Shown here one piece after another: positions 45,725 to 55,267 of a stretch of DNA of 64,000 nucleotides. The translations under genes and the position numbers were made by a program. The DNA lies in the NCBI RefSeq assembly GCF_023910625.1, contig NZ_JAAVVW010000003.1, positions 372,001 through 436,000 of the forward strand, written 5' to 3'. Each line of letters opens with the position of its first letter. The first letter of the stretch is position 1. Source of the stretch: Limnohabitans sp. Lineage in GTDB: Bacteria > Pseudomonadota > Gammaproteobacteria > Burkholderiales > Burkholderiaceae_C. The notes under the pieces are model-generated. The model saw only the letters and a program-made list of their open reading frames with translations, had not been told where the DNA came from and did not search any database.

Positions 45725-45738
45725 TTGATGCAGGTCAA
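45725..45738. promoter_or_regulatory. FNR box between usp and ccoI
   Basis: TTGATGCAGGTCAA differs from the FNR consensus TTGAT-N4-ATCAA at one base. On the minus strand the spacing to a TATGCT element at 45698-45703 matches a class II activated promoter for usp. The ccoI start is 34 bases to the right, so the site could also act on ccoI. Confidence 0.8.
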
Positions 45739-45772
45739 GCTTTCGGTGGTTCGTCACGCGTATCTTCAGAAC

Positions 45773-48148
45773 ATGACCCAAGTCAATGTTTTGCCAGCCC
45801 TATCGCAGCCGTCTGATGTGCTAAAGACCCGGGCTCGTCCAGGCCTGGACGCCCAGGGCTTGCGATTGCTCGACGAGCCCGAGGAGTGGGCAGCCTTCAG
45901 CCAGCCCGAAAAAGATGCTCCGGGCCAGTGGCGCTCCAGTGTGGTGTTTGAAGGCATGCACTGTGCAGCTTGCGCCATCACCCTGGAACACGCCTTGCGC
46001 AGCATGCCGGGTGTGACTTCGGTGCAAATCAGTGGGGCCAGCCATCGGGGGCAAATTGTCTGGTCGCCCGAGCAAACGCGGCCCTCTGAGTGGATGCGAT
46101 CTGTTGAGCGTCATGGTTACAAGGCCCTGCCTGCCAACGATGCCCATGCCCACCAGCGTCGCCGGGACGAGGCACGCCGCATGGTCTGGCGCTGGTCCGT
46201 GGCGGCCCTTTGCATGATGCAGGTCATGATGTACGCCACGCCGACGTACCTGAGCGAGCCGGGTGATATTTCTGCCCAATCCCTGTACCTGCTGCGCTGG
46301 GCTTGCTGGGTTTTGTCTTTGCCGGTGATGTTTTTCTCTTGTACGCCATTTTTGATCAATGCCTGGCGTGATCTGCGTGAGCGTCAGATCAGCATGGATT
46401 TTCCGGTGGCCTTGGGCATGGTGGTGACCTTTGTGGTCAGCACGCTGGGCACATTCGAGCCGGATGGCGTCTTTGGTGCAGAAGTCTTTTTTGACTCTTT
46501 CACCATGTTCGTCTTCTTTTTGCTGACCGGTCGCTGGCTGGAGTTGCGTCTGCGTGACCGCACGGCCGGCGCTCTGGAGGCCGTGCTCAACCGCTTGCCC
46601 GACAGCGTGAGCAAACGACAAGCCGATGGCAGTTGGACACGCCAGTCGATTCGCCGTTTGGCCGTGGGCGATGTGATCGAGGTCTTGCCGGGAGAGGCTT
46701 TTGCTGGTGATGGCCGCATTGTGCTGGGCCAGACTCAGGTGGACGAGGCCTTGTTGACCGGCGAGTCGCTGCCGCTCAAGCGCCAGGTCGGAGACCGGGT
46801 GATTGCAGGCAGTCACAACCTGAGCGGGACGCTGCAAGTGCAAATCGAGCAAGTGGGCGCGGCCACGCGCTATGCCCAGATCGTGGCCTTGATGGAAAGC
46901 GCATCGGTGTCCAAGCCTGCCATGGCGCTGTTGGTGGACCGTTGGGCCAAGCCATTTTTGCTCGCGGTGTTGCTGGCTTCGCTGGCCTCGGCCCTTTACT
47001 GGTGGCCCACCGATCCGGCGCATGCCGTGATGGTGGCCGTGGCGGTTCTGATCGTGACCTGCCCTTGCGCCTTGTCTTTGGCCACACCCGCCGCCATGTT
47101 GGCCACGGCCGGGGCCTTGGCGCGCAGCGGTGTGTTGGTGCGGCGATTGTCGGCTTTACAAAACCTGGCCATCGTTGACACAGTCATTTTTGACAAAACC
47201 GGTACGCTGACCCGCGATGCGCTGGAGGTGGTTCGCATCCATACGCGCGAAGGCGTGGCCGCTGACCTCGTATTGTCCTGGGCGGGCAGTCTGGCGCGGC
47301 ACTCCTTGCACCCGGTCTCACGAGCGCTCTGGTCCGAAGCCCGCCGACAAGCCGAAGCCGCGCAGGCGCTGCCTGCCCTGGAAGCCCAGAGCGCCCTTGA
47401 AGTGGCCGAACACGCCGGGGAGGGTGTGCAAGGCCTTTTGCCCACACAGGGCGGTCAGATGCGGGCTGTGCGCCTTGGCTCGGCCCGGTTTTGCCAGGCC
47501 CCCGTATTTGCGGGGCAACATTTGCAGGTGAGTCTGGCCGACGAGGTGGGCTGGCTAGCCACCTTTGAGCTGGCCGAAGAAGTTCGCCCGGAGGCGGCAG
47601 GCGTGGTGGCCCAACTTCAGCAGATGGGCCTGCAGTTGAAAATCTTGTCGGGCGACGGCCAGGCTGCCGTGGCCCTGGTGGCGCAGAACCTGGGCGTGAC
47701 CGATGCGCAAGGTGTTTGCGGTCCCCAAGAAAAATGGCGGGTACTCAAGGCCTTGCAGGCCCAAGGCCACCGCGTGGCCATGGTGGGCGATGGCCTGAAC
47801 GATGGTCCGGTGCTGGCCGGGGCCGATGTGTCTTTTGCCTTGGGCCAGGCGGTACCGCTGGCCCAGTCCAAAGCCGATTTTGTGCTCATGAGCGGACAAC
47901 TGCAGACGCTGGTCAGCACGCTGGAGCGCAGTCGCCAGACCCTGCAGATCGTCCGGCAAAACCTGGTCTGGGCCGCGCTTTACAACGCCTCTTGCGTGCC
48001 CTTGGCGCTGCTCGGCTACTTGCCCGCTTGGGCGGCAGGCTTGGGCATGGCGCTCAGCTCCTTGCTGGTGGTGCTCAATGCCCTGCGCCTGGCGCAGCCC
48101 CTGGCACCCATGCAAGGTGGTCGCGCGACGAGCGTGCAAGCTGTTTGA
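45773..48148 (+). CDS. ccoI: P1B-type copper-transporting ATPase CcoI/FixI
   Basis: The 791-residue heavy-metal ATPase supplies copper for cbb3 oxidase assembly. An N-terminal metal-binding domain holds GMHCAACAITLE; eight helices include the CPC motif in VTCPCALSLATPA; the phosphorylation site is FDKTGTLTRD and the hinge GDGLNDGPVLAGADVS. The start at 45773 (MTQVNVLPALS) is favoured. It is followed after eight bases by ccoS and then ccoNOQP, the standard cluster. Confidence 0.94.
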   Translation: MTQVNVLPALSQPSDVLKTRARPGLDAQGLRLLDEPEEWAAFSQPEKDAPGQWRSSVVFEGMHCAACAITLEHALRSMPGVTSVQISGASHRGQIVWSPEQTRPSEWMRSVERHGYKALPANDAHAHQRRRDEARRMVWRWSVAALCMMQVMMYATPTYLSEPGDISAQSLYLLRWACWVLSLPVMFFSCTPFLINAWRDLRERQISMDFPVALGMVVTFVVSTLGTFEPDGVFGAEVFFDSFTMFVFFLLTGRWLELRLRDRTAGALEAVLNRLPDSVSKRQADGSWTRQSIRRLAVGDVIEVLPGEAFAGDGRIVLGQTQVDEALLTGESLPLKRQVGDRVIAGSHNLSGTLQVQIEQVGAATRYAQIVALMESASVSKPAMALLVDRWAKPFLLAVLLASLASALYWWPTDPAHAVMVAVAVLIVTCPCALSLATPAAMLATAGALARSGVLVRRLSALQNLAIVDTVIFDKTGTLTRDALEVVRIHTREGVAADLVLSWAGSLARHSLHPVSRALWSEARRQAEAAQALPALEAQSALEVAEHAGEGVQGLLPTQGGQMRAVRLGSARFCQAPVFAGQHLQVSLADEVGWLATFELAEEVRPEAAGVVAQLQQMGLQLKILSGDGQAAVALVAQNLGVTDAQGVCGPQEKWRVLKALQAQGHRVAMVGDGLNDGPVLAGADVSFALGQAVPLAQSKADFVLMSGQLQTLVSTLERSRQTLQIVRQNLVWAALYNASCVPLALLGYLPAWAAGLGMALSSLLVVLNALRLAQPLAPMQGGRATSVQAV

Positions 48149-48156
48149 GGTCTCCC

Positions 48157-48294
48157 ATGGACATCCTTTTCCTGTTGATTCCCTTGTCGGTCATTTTGGT
48201 GTTTTGCATCTTGGGGGGGCTGTGGTGGGCGATCTACAGAGGGCAATTTGAAGATATTGAGGCCGAGGGTGAGCGAATTCTGCGTGACGATTGA
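48157..48294 (+). CDS. ccoS: cbb3 oxidase maturation protein CcoS
   Basis: The 45-residue protein is a single membrane helix (residues about 3-27, LFLLIPLSVILVFCILGGLWWAI) with a short acidic tail holding the conserved QFEDIEAEGERIL. CcoS is needed for cofactor insertion into cbb3 oxidase. Its stop codon is overlapped by the FNR box of the ccoN promoter. Confidence 0.93.
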   Translation: MDILFLLIPLSVILVFCILGGLWWAIYRGQFEDIEAEGERILRDD

Positions 48295-48304
48295 TTTTGA
48301 TCAA
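48291..48304. promoter_or_regulatory. Perfect FNR box upstream of ccoN
   Basis: TTGATTTTGATCAA matches the FNR/ANR consensus in all ten specified bases. It lies 62 bases before the ccoN start and overlaps the ccoS stop. A TATTTA at 48344-48349 is a possible -10 element, which would place the box near -58 to -60. Confidence 0.92.
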
Positions 48305-48366
48305 GTCTTGCGGGTGTGCGCCGTTGCACACTTCAAAAGTGGATATTTAAGAAAACAGAGGTGAGA

Positions 48367-49806
48367 ATGAAGTTTGCCAATTTGCAGGCGACGTCCTACA
48401 ACGACAAGGTTGTCAGACAGTTCGCCATCATGACGGTGGTTTGGGGTGTGGTGGGCATGCTGGTGGGGGTGATCATTGCTGCCCAGTTGGCATGGCCAGC
48501 GTTGAACTTCGGCGTTTCCTGGCTCAGCTATGGCCGCTTGCGGCCCTTGCACACCAACACGGTGATTTTTGCGTTCGGGGGTTGCGGTTTGTTCGCTGCC
48601 GCTTATTACGTCGTGCAGCGCACCTGCAACGTGCGTTTGTTCAACGACAAATTGGCTGCTTTCACCTTTTGGGGTTGGCAGTTGGTCATCTTGCTGGCGG
48701 CCATCTCCTTGCCTTTGGGTTACACCAGCGGCAAGGAGTACGCCGAACTCGAGTGGCCGATAGACATCCTGATCACCTTGGTCTGGGTGGCATTTGCCGT
48801 GGTGTTTTTTGGCACCGTAGGCACCCGCAAGGTCCGTCACATTTATGTGGCCAACTGGTTTTTTGGCGCCTTCATCATTGCTGTGGCCTTGCTGCATGTC
48901 GTCAACAGCGCAGCCTTGCCCGTTGGACTGATGAAGTCCTATTCTGCCTATGCCGGAGTGCAGGACGCCATGGTGCAGTGGTGGTATGGCCACAACGCGG
49001 TGGGTTTCTTTTTGACGGCAGGTTTTCTGGGCATGATGTATTACTTCATCCCCAAACAGGCCGAGCGCCCTGTGTATTCGTACCGCCTGTCGATCGTGCA
49101 CTTTTGGGCGCTGATCTTCACCTACATGTGGGCCGGTCCTCACCACCTGCACTACACCGCCTTGCCAGACTGGACCCAGTCGATTGGCATGGTCTTTTCC
49201 TTGATCTTGTTGGCGCCAAGTTGGGGCGGCATGATCAACGGCATCATGACCTTGTCGGGCGCTTGGCACAAATTGCGCGACGACCCGATCCTGCGCTTTT
49301 TGATCGTGTCACTTTCCTTTTACGGCATGTCGACTTTTGAGGGGCCGATGATGTCCATCAAGACTGTCAACGCTCTGAGCCACTACACCGACTGGACCGT
49401 GGGCCATGTGCACTCGGGTGCTTTGGGCTGGGTGGGGCTGGTGACCATGGGTTCCATGTACTACCTGATTCCCCGCCTGTTTGGCCAAAAGCAGATGTAC
49501 AGCGTCAAAGCCATTGAGGTTCACTTCTGGATCGCCACCATCGGCATCGTGATCTACATCGCCGCCATGTGGATTGCCGGGGTGATGCAGGGGTTGATGT
49601 GGCGCGCCATCAACGCCGACGGCACCTTGACCTACACCTTTGTGGAATCGGTCAAAGCCACTTACCCGTTCTATGTGCTGCGTTTGCTGGGTGGTTTGCT
49701 GTACTTCGGGGGCATGCTCATCATGCTTTGGAACACCATCAAGACCGTGACCCAAGGCCGTTCGGTTGAAGTCCGAATCCCCACACTTGCAGCAGCCCAC
49801 GCCTGA
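48367..49806 (+). CDS. ccoN: Cytochrome cbb3 oxidase subunit I
   Basis: The 479-residue catalytic subunit has about twelve helices, a low-spin heme His in [17 protein letters not shown], the cross-linked Tyr/His and CuB region around [22 protein letters not shown], and [16 protein letters not shown] with the heme b ligands. It reduces oxygen at high affinity in the inner membrane. GAGGTGAGA precedes the start. First gene of ccoNOQP, under a perfect FNR box. Confidence 0.96.
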   Translation: MKFANLQATSYNDKVVRQFAIMTVVWGVVGMLVGVIIAAQLAWPALNFGVSWLSYGRLRPLHTNTVIFAFGGCGLFAAAYYVVQRTCNVRLFNDKLAAFTFWGWQLVILLAAISLPLGYTSGKEYAELEWPIDILITLVWVAFAVVFFGTVGTRKVRHIYVANWFFGAFIIAVALLHVVNSAALPVGLMKSYSAYAGVQDAMVQWWYGHNAVGFFLTAGFLGMMYYFIPKQAERPVYSYRLSIVHFWALIFTYMWAGPHHLHYTALPDWTQSIGMVFSLILLAPSWGGMINGIMTLSGAWHKLRDDPILRFLIVSLSFYGMSTFEGPMMSIKTVNALSHYTDWTVGHVHSGALGWVGLVTMGSMYYLIPRLFGQKQMYSVKAIEVHFWIATIGIVIYIAAMWIAGVMQGLMWRAINADGTLTYTFVESVKATYPFYVLRLLGGLLYFGGMLIMLWNTIKTVTQGRSVEVRIPTLAAAHA

Positions 49807-49815
49807 GGAGAAAAA

Positions 49816-50442
49816 ATGGCTGAAAACCCAAAAACAGGCGGTTTGTCACACGAAAAGGTCGAGACCAACAACTTCCTGATGATCGTATTGATCCTGGTGG
49901 TGCTTCTGGTCGGCGGCATGGTCGAAATCCTGCCTTTGTTCTTTCAGAAGTCCACCACCGAGCCGGTGCCTGGCCTCAAGCCCTACACCGCACTGCAAGT
50001 GGCAGGGCGGGATGTGTATCTGCGTGAGGGGTGCTACAACTGTCACTCGCAAATGATCCGACCGTTTCGTGCCGAAACCCTGCGTTACGGTTCCTATTCA
50101 CTGGCTGGTGAGTTTGTCTATGACCGCCCTTTCCAGTGGGGCTCCAAGCGCACCGGCCCCGATTTGGCCCGCGTGGGTGGCCGCTACAGCGACGAGTGGC
50201 ACCGCATCCACCTGATCAACCCGCGTGATTTGGTGCCCGAGTCCAACATGCCCGCTTACCCCTGGCTGGAAAAAACACCCGCCAACGCGGCCTCCATCCA
50301 AGCGCACATGAAAGGCTTGCGCACTTTGGGCGCTCCTTACAGCAATGAAGAAATCGCCAGGGCACCTGGCGAGCTGAAAGACAAGACCGAGCTGGATGCT
50401 GTAGTCGCCTACCTCCAGGTGCTGGGCACCCATCGCAAATAA
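49816..50442 (+). CDS. ccoO: Cytochrome cbb3 oxidase subunit II
   Basis: The 208-residue mono-heme cytochrome c subunit has one N-terminal membrane anchor (residues about 19-42) and the heme motif CYNCH in [23 protein letters not shown]. It passes electrons from CcoP to CcoN. It starts nine bases after ccoN with AGGAG. Normal length. Confidence 0.96.
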   Translation: MAENPKTGGLSHEKVETNNFLMIVLILVVLLVGGMVEILPLFFQKSTTEPVPGLKPYTALQVAGRDVYLREGCYNCHSQMIRPFRAETLRYGSYSLAGEFVYDRPFQWGSKRTGPDLARVGGRYSDEWHRIHLINPRDLVPESNMPAYPWLEKTPANAASIQAHMKGLRTLGAPYSNEEIARAPGELKDKTELDAVVAYLQVLGTHRK

Positions 50443-50451
50443 GGAACGGTC

Positions 50452-50592
50452 ATGGACATCAACACATTGCGCTCCATCGTGACCTTGCTCGCCTTTGCCG
50501 CCTTCATCGGCATCGTGGTGTGGGCCTGGTCTCGGCGAAATCAGGCCAGCTTCGACGAAGCGGCGAACTTGCCCTTCAGTCAGGACGATTGA
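50452..50592 (+). CDS. ccoQ: Cytochrome cbb3 oxidase subunit CcoQ
   Basis: The 46-residue protein starts MDINTLRSIVTLLAFAAF, has a single membrane helix (about residues 8-28, ending IVVWAWS) and a short acidic tail ending PFSQDD. CcoQ stabilises the cbb3 complex. AAGGAA lies eight bases upstream. It is too small to be seen in most automatic lists but its place between ccoO and ccoP is decisive. Confidence 0.93.
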   Translation: MDINTLRSIVTLLAFAAFIGIVVWAWSRRNQASFDEAANLPFSQDD

Positions 50593-50631
50593 GCTGTCCT
50601 GTGCAACCGAAAGAGATACCAAGGAACCCCC

Positions 50632-51552
50632 ATGAGTGACTTCATCAGCAATTTCTGGCACTGGTACGTGGCAGGCCTGACGCTGGTCAGCATCATCGCC
50701 TGCCTGCTTTTGCTCTGGTTCAGCGGCAAGGCCAGGGCTATGACCGCCAACGACCACACCACCGGCCATGTCTGGGACGGTGATCTGCGGGAAATGAACA
50801 ACCCGCTGCCCCGCTGGTGGGTAGGATTGTTCGTCATCACCATCCTTTTTGGCTTGATTTACCTGGCGATGTACCCGGGTGCCGGCAGCCTGGCAGGAAA
50901 GTTTGGCTGGTCCTCGGCGAGTCAGTACGAAACCGAAGTGGCCAAAGGCAACGCCGAAGTGGCCCCTTTGTATGCCAAGTTTCAGGGTATGCCGCCGGAA
51001 GACGTGTCCAAAGATCCTCAGGCTTTGGTCATTGGTGATCGCTTGTTCATGAACAACTGTGCACAGTGCCATGGCTCTGACGCGCGCGGCAGCAAAGGTT
51101 TTCCCAACCTGGCCGACGCCGATTGGCTCTATGGCGGCACACCCGACGCGATCAAAACCAGTTTGGTGCAAGGGCGTGCGGGCAATATGCCCCCCATGGC
51201 TGCAGCGGTTGGCACGCCTGAAGATGTGCGCAACTTAGCGCACTATGTGTTGAGCTTGTCCAAGAGCCCGCACGACTCTGTGCGTGCTGCCCTTGGTAAA
51301 TCGAAGTACGGCACCTGCGCTGCCTGTCACGGCATGGATGCCAAGGGCAACCATGCGATGGGTGCCCCCAACCTGACCGACGACATTTGGTTGCACGGCT
51401 GGGGGGAGAGTGCCATTGTCAGCATCATCAACAATGGCAAGGTTAACCAGATGCCCGCGCAAGGCGACAAGCTGACTGCAGCGCAAATCCACGTGCTCGC
51501 TTCCTATGTCTGGGGTCTGTCCAACAGGGCAGTGGTCAGCGCAGCCAAGTGA
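50632..51552 (+). CDS. ccoP: Cytochrome cbb3 oxidase subunit III (diheme)
   Basis: The 306-residue protein has two N-terminal membrane helices (residues about 8-27 and 60-80) and two periplasmic heme c motifs, CAQCH and CAACH, in the segments NNCAQCHGSDARGSKGF and GTCAACHGMDAKGNHAMG. It accepts electrons from the bc1 complex or soluble cytochromes. AAGGAA precedes the start; the stop overlaps the ccoG start as TGATG. Confidence 0.96.
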   Translation: MSDFISNFWHWYVAGLTLVSIIACLLLLWFSGKARAMTANDHTTGHVWDGDLREMNNPLPRWWVGLFVITILFGLIYLAMYPGAGSLAGKFGWSSASQYETEVAKGNAEVAPLYAKFQGMPPEDVSKDPQALVIGDRLFMNNCAQCHGSDARGSKGFPNLADADWLYGGTPDAIKTSLVQGRAGNMPPMAAAVGTPEDVRNLAHYVLSLSKSPHDSVRAALGKSKYGTCAACHGMDAKGNHAMGAPNLTDDIWLHGWGESAIVSIINNGKVNQMPAQGDKLTAAQIHVLASYVWGLSNRAVVSAAK

Positions 51553-53009
51553 TGTCGACTCCGCAACAGCAGCCCCCCCATCCAGTGATTCCGATCACCC
51601 CTGTGCCCGCCGAGGGCGAAGGGGAGATGGTGTCACTTTACCAAGCGCACCAGAAAGTCTATCCACGCAGTGTGCAGGGCGTGTTTGCCCAATGGCGTTG
51701 GTTCATGGTAGCCATCACGCAACTGGTCTTTTATGGCCTGCCATGGGTCGAATGGGGGCAGCGCCAGGCGGTGTTGTTTGATTTGGGTGCGCGGCGTTTT
51801 TATATTTTCGGTCTGGTGCTGTACCCGCAAGACTTCATTTACCTGACGGGTTTGCTGGTCATCTCGGCCTTATCCCTTTTTTTGTTCACGGCGGTGGCGG
51901 GGCGGTTGTGGTGTGGTTTTGCTTGCCCTCAAACGGTTTACAGTGAAATTTTCATCTGGATCGAGCGCCAATTTGAGGGTGACCGATCGTCCCGTTTGCG
52001 GCTGGATGCCGCCCCCCCGAGCCTGAACAAGTTCGCACGCAAAACCGGCAAGCAATTGGCCTGGATCGTGCTTTCTCTGTGGACGGGTTTCAGCTTTGTG
52101 GGCTACTTCACCCCCATCCGCGAGCTGACGGCGTCGATCCTGTCACTCGGTTTTGGCCCGTGGGAGGTGTTCTGGATCCTGTTCTACAGCTTGGCTACTT
52201 ATGGCAACGCGGGTTTCATGCGCGAGCAGGTGTGCAAATACATGTGTCCCTATGCGCGCTTTCAAAGCGCCATGTTCGACAAGGACACGCTGATCGTCAC
52301 CTACGACGAGGCGCGAGGAGAGCCCAGAGGTGCCCGCTCCAAAAAAGCTGACCCCCAAGCCTTGGGTCTTGGGGCTTGCGTGGACTGCACCTTGTGCGTA
52401 CAGGTCTGCCCCACGGGCATCGACATCCGCCGGGGCCTGCAATACGAGTGCATTGGTTGCGGGGCCTGCGCCGATGTGTGCGATACGGTGATGGACAAGG
52501 TCGGTTATGCGCGGGGGCTGGTCAAGTTCTCAACGCAAAATGCCTTAGACAATGGCTGGACAAGGGCTCAAACCTTGCGACGAATTTTCCGACCCCGTGT
52601 GCTGATCTACACCGCAGTGCTGTCGACCATCATTTTGGGTGTCGGTGTCTCTTTGTGGCTGCGCACGCCTTTCAAGGTGGACATTGAGCGTGACCGAGCC
52701 ACTTTGGCCCGCATCGTGGCGGGTGGCCAGATTGAAAACGTGTACCGACTGCAAATCATGAACGCAGCTGAACAAGTTTTGACATTCAAGTTGCAGGCAC
52801 ATGGCTTACCCGGCCTGCGACTGGCGGGAGAGTCCGAGGTGCAGGTGGCTGCCACCGAGTCGCGTTGGGTATCCGTGCAGTTGCAGGTGCCGTACGATGC
52901 TGTCACCGCAGGCTCGCACCCGATCGATTTCAAAATCGATGCTGCCGATCCTTCGGGTCGGTCCTTGGGGCAGTTGACAGAAAAAACCATATTCCTGATG
53001 CCCCGTTGA
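51552..53009 (+). CDS. ccoG: Cytochrome c oxidase accessory protein CcoG
   Basis: The 485-residue membrane iron-sulfur protein has helices around residues 35-110 and 160-220, the CGFACPQTVYSEIF and CKYMCPYARFQSAMFD cysteine blocks, and a ferredoxin-like double site CVDCTLCVQVCP and CIGCGACADVC, followed by a last helix and a soluble immunoglobulin-like tail. CcoG reduces cupric copper for cbb3 assembly (known from Rhodobacter). The ATG at 51552 shares a base with the ccoP stop; a GTG lies three bases earlier. Confidence 0.94.
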   Translation: MSTPQQQPPHPVIPITPVPAEGEGEMVSLYQAHQKVYPRSVQGVFAQWRWFMVAITQLVFYGLPWVEWGQRQAVLFDLGARRFYIFGLVLYPQDFIYLTGLLVISALSLFLFTAVAGRLWCGFACPQTVYSEIFIWIERQFEGDRSSRLRLDAAPPSLNKFARKTGKQLAWIVLSLWTGFSFVGYFTPIRELTASILSLGFGPWEVFWILFYSLATYGNAGFMREQVCKYMCPYARFQSAMFDKDTLIVTYDEARGEPRGARSKKADPQALGLGACVDCTLCVQVCPTGIDIRRGLQYECIGCGACADVCDTVMDKVGYARGLVKFSTQNALDNGWTRAQTLRRIFRPRVLIYTAVLSTIILGVGVSLWLRTPFKVDIERDRATLARIVAGGQIENVYRLQIMNAAEQVLTFKLQAHGLPGLRLAGESEVQVAATESRWVSVQLQVPYDAVTAGSHPIDFKIDAADPSGRSLGQLTEKTIFLMPR

Positions 53010-53034
53010 GGCATCTCCTTGCAGAAAGATTTCC

Positions 53035-53379
53035 ATGAACAAAGCCATGAAACCTGCTTCGACAGAACAAGCCTGGTGGCGCTTTGGTTTGGTGTGGATG
53101 GTGCTGGCCGGTCCTGCTGTAGTGGTGGTGGCGGGTTTCATCACGTTCTACATTGCCTTGGCCAACCCTGACCCTGTGCTGCAAGTGACGCCGCGCACCG
53201 CCGTGCAAGAGAGACAGGGCATCACCCATGCGCCAGCCATGCAGGGGCGAAACCATGCCGCTACCGGCGAGTTGCCCGGCGCAACCCAGATGCACCCCAT
53301 CACGGGCAGTGGTCGGCCGGTCGATTGTGCGCAGGTGAATGGGCTGGGTGAGGTGTGTTCGGAGAAGTCAGGACGTTGA
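53035..53379 (+). CDS. FixH-like protein
   Basis: The 114-residue protein has one N-terminal membrane helix (about residues 22-46, WMVLAGPAVVVVAGFITFYIA) followed by a short periplasmic tail starting NPDPVL. Position after ccoG and the helix plus DPVL pattern identify it with the short FixH/CcoH relatives of Burkholderiales, which help cbb3 maturation. It lacks the full beta-sandwich of longer FixH proteins. It is convergent with fnr. Confidence 0.78.
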   Translation: MNKAMKPASTEQAWWRFGLVWMVLAGPAVVVVAGFITFYIALANPDPVLQVTPRTAVQERQGITHAPAMQGRNHAATGELPGATQMHPITGSGRPVDCAQVNGLGEVCSEKSGR

Positions 53380-53412
53380 CAGGGCGGATGGCCTCAGATG
53401 CCCGGCGTGGCA

Positions 53413-54132
53413 TCAATGGCATTGGTTGTTGTTCACCATACGCTGCAAGGCCTCGGCATCCAGGATGCGAACATGCCGCTGTTTGACTTCCACGGTGCCC
53501 TCTTCCACGAATTTGGAAAAGGTTCGGCTGACGGTTTCGAGCTTGAGGCCCAGGTAACTGCCGATCTCCTCGCGCGTCATGCGCAAGACCAGCTCGGACT
53601 GCGAAAACCCGCGCGCATGCAGGCGCTGCACCAGGTTCAGCAAAAAGGCGGCCAGACGCTCTTCGGCCCGCATGCTGCCCAGCAGCAGCATCACGCCGTG
53701 CTCGCGCACGATCTCGCGGCTCATGATTTTGTGCACGTGGTGTTGTAAAGCAGTGACTTCGCGTGAGATTTCCTCAATTCGGTCAAAAGGCATGACACAC
53801 ACTTCGGCATCTTCCAGGGCCACCGCATCGCAGCTGTGTTGGTCGTTCACGATGCCGTCCAGGCCAATGATCTCGCCTGCCATCTGAAAGCCTGTGACCT
53901 GGTCGCGCCCGTCTTCGGTCGCCAGGCAAGTCTTGAAAAAGCCGGTACGGATGGCATACAGAGAGGTGAACTTTTCGCCGTTGGTGAACAATGCAGTGCC
54001 CCGCTTGACTTTGCGACGCACGGCCACCAGGTCGTCCAGGCGGTTCAGGTCCTGGTCGTTCAAGCCCATGGGCATGCACAACTCCCGCAAGTTGCAATTG
54101 GAGCAGGCGACTTTGATGGCTTGGGGATTCAT
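53413..54132 (-). CDS. fnr: FNR/ANR-type oxygen-sensing transcriptional regulator
   Basis: The 239-residue Crp/Fnr protein has Cys10, Cys13, Cys19 and Cys101, the ligand set for an oxygen-labile [4Fe-4S] cluster, a cyclic-nucleotide-like barrel, a long dimer helix and a helix-turn-helix EEIGSYLGLKLETVSRTFSKF whose E-SR residues read TTGAT half-sites. FNR boxes in the window upstream of ccoN and usp fit that specificity. It closes the cbb3 locus on the opposite strand. Confidence 0.95.
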   Translation of the reverse strand: MNPQAIKVACSNCNLRELCMPMGLNDQDLNRLDDLVAVRRKVKRGTALFTNGEKFTSLYAIRTGFFKTCLATEDGRDQVTGFQMAGEIIGLDGIVNDQHSCDAVALEDAEVCVMPFDRIEEISREVTALQHHVHKIMSREIVREHGVMLLLGSMRAEERLAAFLLNLVQRLHARGFSQSELVLRMTREEIGSYLGLKLETVSRTFSKFVEEGTVEVKQRHVRILDAEALQRMVNNNQCH

Positions 54133-54528
54133 GGTTTATCTCATGGTTGGGCGATGGATTTGCCTTAGATCAAGCCTTGAGCTTAAACCCAAAATTCCAA
54201 TGGAGTGGCGGCGATACCCTTTTGATGCTCGAATTCATCAAAAACAGGTAAAAATTTTGACCTCAGTCAATGCATGGAAAAAAACAATCGGTCAAAGTGG
54301 TGTCATTGTTTGGAACATTTTTTTTATCCAAGGTTGATACATGTCCTTCTTCAAACCTGAATGGTGGGTGCATGTCGACGTGCCATGACCTCATGACACT
54401 TCTTGCCCTGACACTGACCGAAGTCCCCAGGCCGACCGTGGCCACTTTTGCTGCAAGAACCAAAGCGGTTTGCCTGCCTCTTCTGCTTCGCAGTCAATGA
54501 GGCTGTAGGACCTGGAAGCAGATACGCG
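54133..54528. other. 396-base intergenic region between fnr and the TauE/SafE-like gene
   Basis: No convincing gene lies here; open frames to both sides lack family features. It holds an FNR-like palindrome at 54257-54270 and an AT-rich stretch at 54240-54345 that could house promoters. A partial FNR half-site (TTGAT on the minus strand) lies near 54163-54176, in front of fnr. Confidence 0.6.
54257..54270. promoter_or_regulatory. FNR/DNR-like palindrome
   Basis: TTGACCTCAGTCAA is perfectly symmetric in its arms and differs from TTGAT-N4-ATCAA at one base in each half. It lies 272 bases before the TauE/SafE-like gene and 124 bases before fnr, so the regulated gene is uncertain. Confidence 0.55.
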
Positions 54529-55224
54529 ATGCAAAGCTCTTTGGCCATCACGGCCTTGATGATGGGGCTGCTGGGCGGCCCACACTGCGTGGCCATGTGT
54601 GGAGCAGCCTGTGCGGGCCTGGGCCAGGTGGCCGGTGAGCGCCGGGGTCAGGCGTTGCTGGCCTTCCACCTGGGACGCTTGGGCGGCTACTCGTTGTTGG
54701 GTGCTTTAACTGCCGCCAGCGTCCAGGGTTTGGGTTGGTTGACGACGCAGTCAGCGGCCATTCGACCCGTCTGGACACTGTTGCATGTGGCTGCCCTGGT
54801 GCTGGGCTTGTTGCTGATGGTGCAGGCTCGTCAGCCGCTTTGGCTAGACGAGGGGGCACGCAGCCTGTGGACCCGTGTGCGCCGTTTCAATACCCGTTGG
54901 GGCCGCGCGGCTCCCTGGATGGTGGGCGGTTTGTGGGCCTTGATGCCTTGTGGTCTGTTGTATTCTGCTTTGATGGTGGCGGCATTGACCAGTCAGCCCT
55001 TGGCAGGTGCAGGCACCATGGCCTTATTTGCGCTGGGCAGCAGCCTCAGTTTGTGGGCGGGTCCGTGGTTGTTTTTGCGCTTACAGTCGGTGGGCGATGG
55101 CTCCTGGGGCATGCGTGTCGCAGGCCTGGCCCTGGCGGCCGTATCGGGCTGGGCTTTGTGGAGGGGTCTGGTGCATGATCAGGCCCCATGGTGCATCACG
55201 CCCCTGTCAAATTCTGTGGTCTGA
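54529..55224 (+). CDS. TauE/SafE-like membrane protein (COG2836 type) of the cbb3 locus
   Basis: The 231-residue membrane protein has six or so helices and the LLGGPHCVAMCGAAC block with two cysteines and His near the N-terminus, typical of the sulfite-exporter-like proteins found beside cbb3 genes (CcoA/UreH-like copper or heavy-metal handling is discussed for the group). The start at 54529 (MQSSLAITALMMGLLGGPH) fits the family; an upstream frame to 54448 is unlikely. It is convergent with another TauE family gene. Confidence 0.85.
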   Translation: MQSSLAITALMMGLLGGPHCVAMCGAACAGLGQVAGERRGQALLAFHLGRLGGYSLLGALTAASVQGLGWLTTQSAAIRPVWTLLHVAALVLGLLLMVQARQPLWLDEGARSLWTRVRRFNTRWGRAAPWMVGGLWALMPCGLLYSALMVAALTSQPLAGAGTMALFALGSSLSLWAGPWLFLRLQSVGDGSWGMRVAGLALAAVSGWALWRGLVHDQAPWCITPLSNSVV

Positions 55225-55267
55225 CTGCCCATTCAGGTGGCGCTGGCACCTGCAGTGGCTGGATGAC

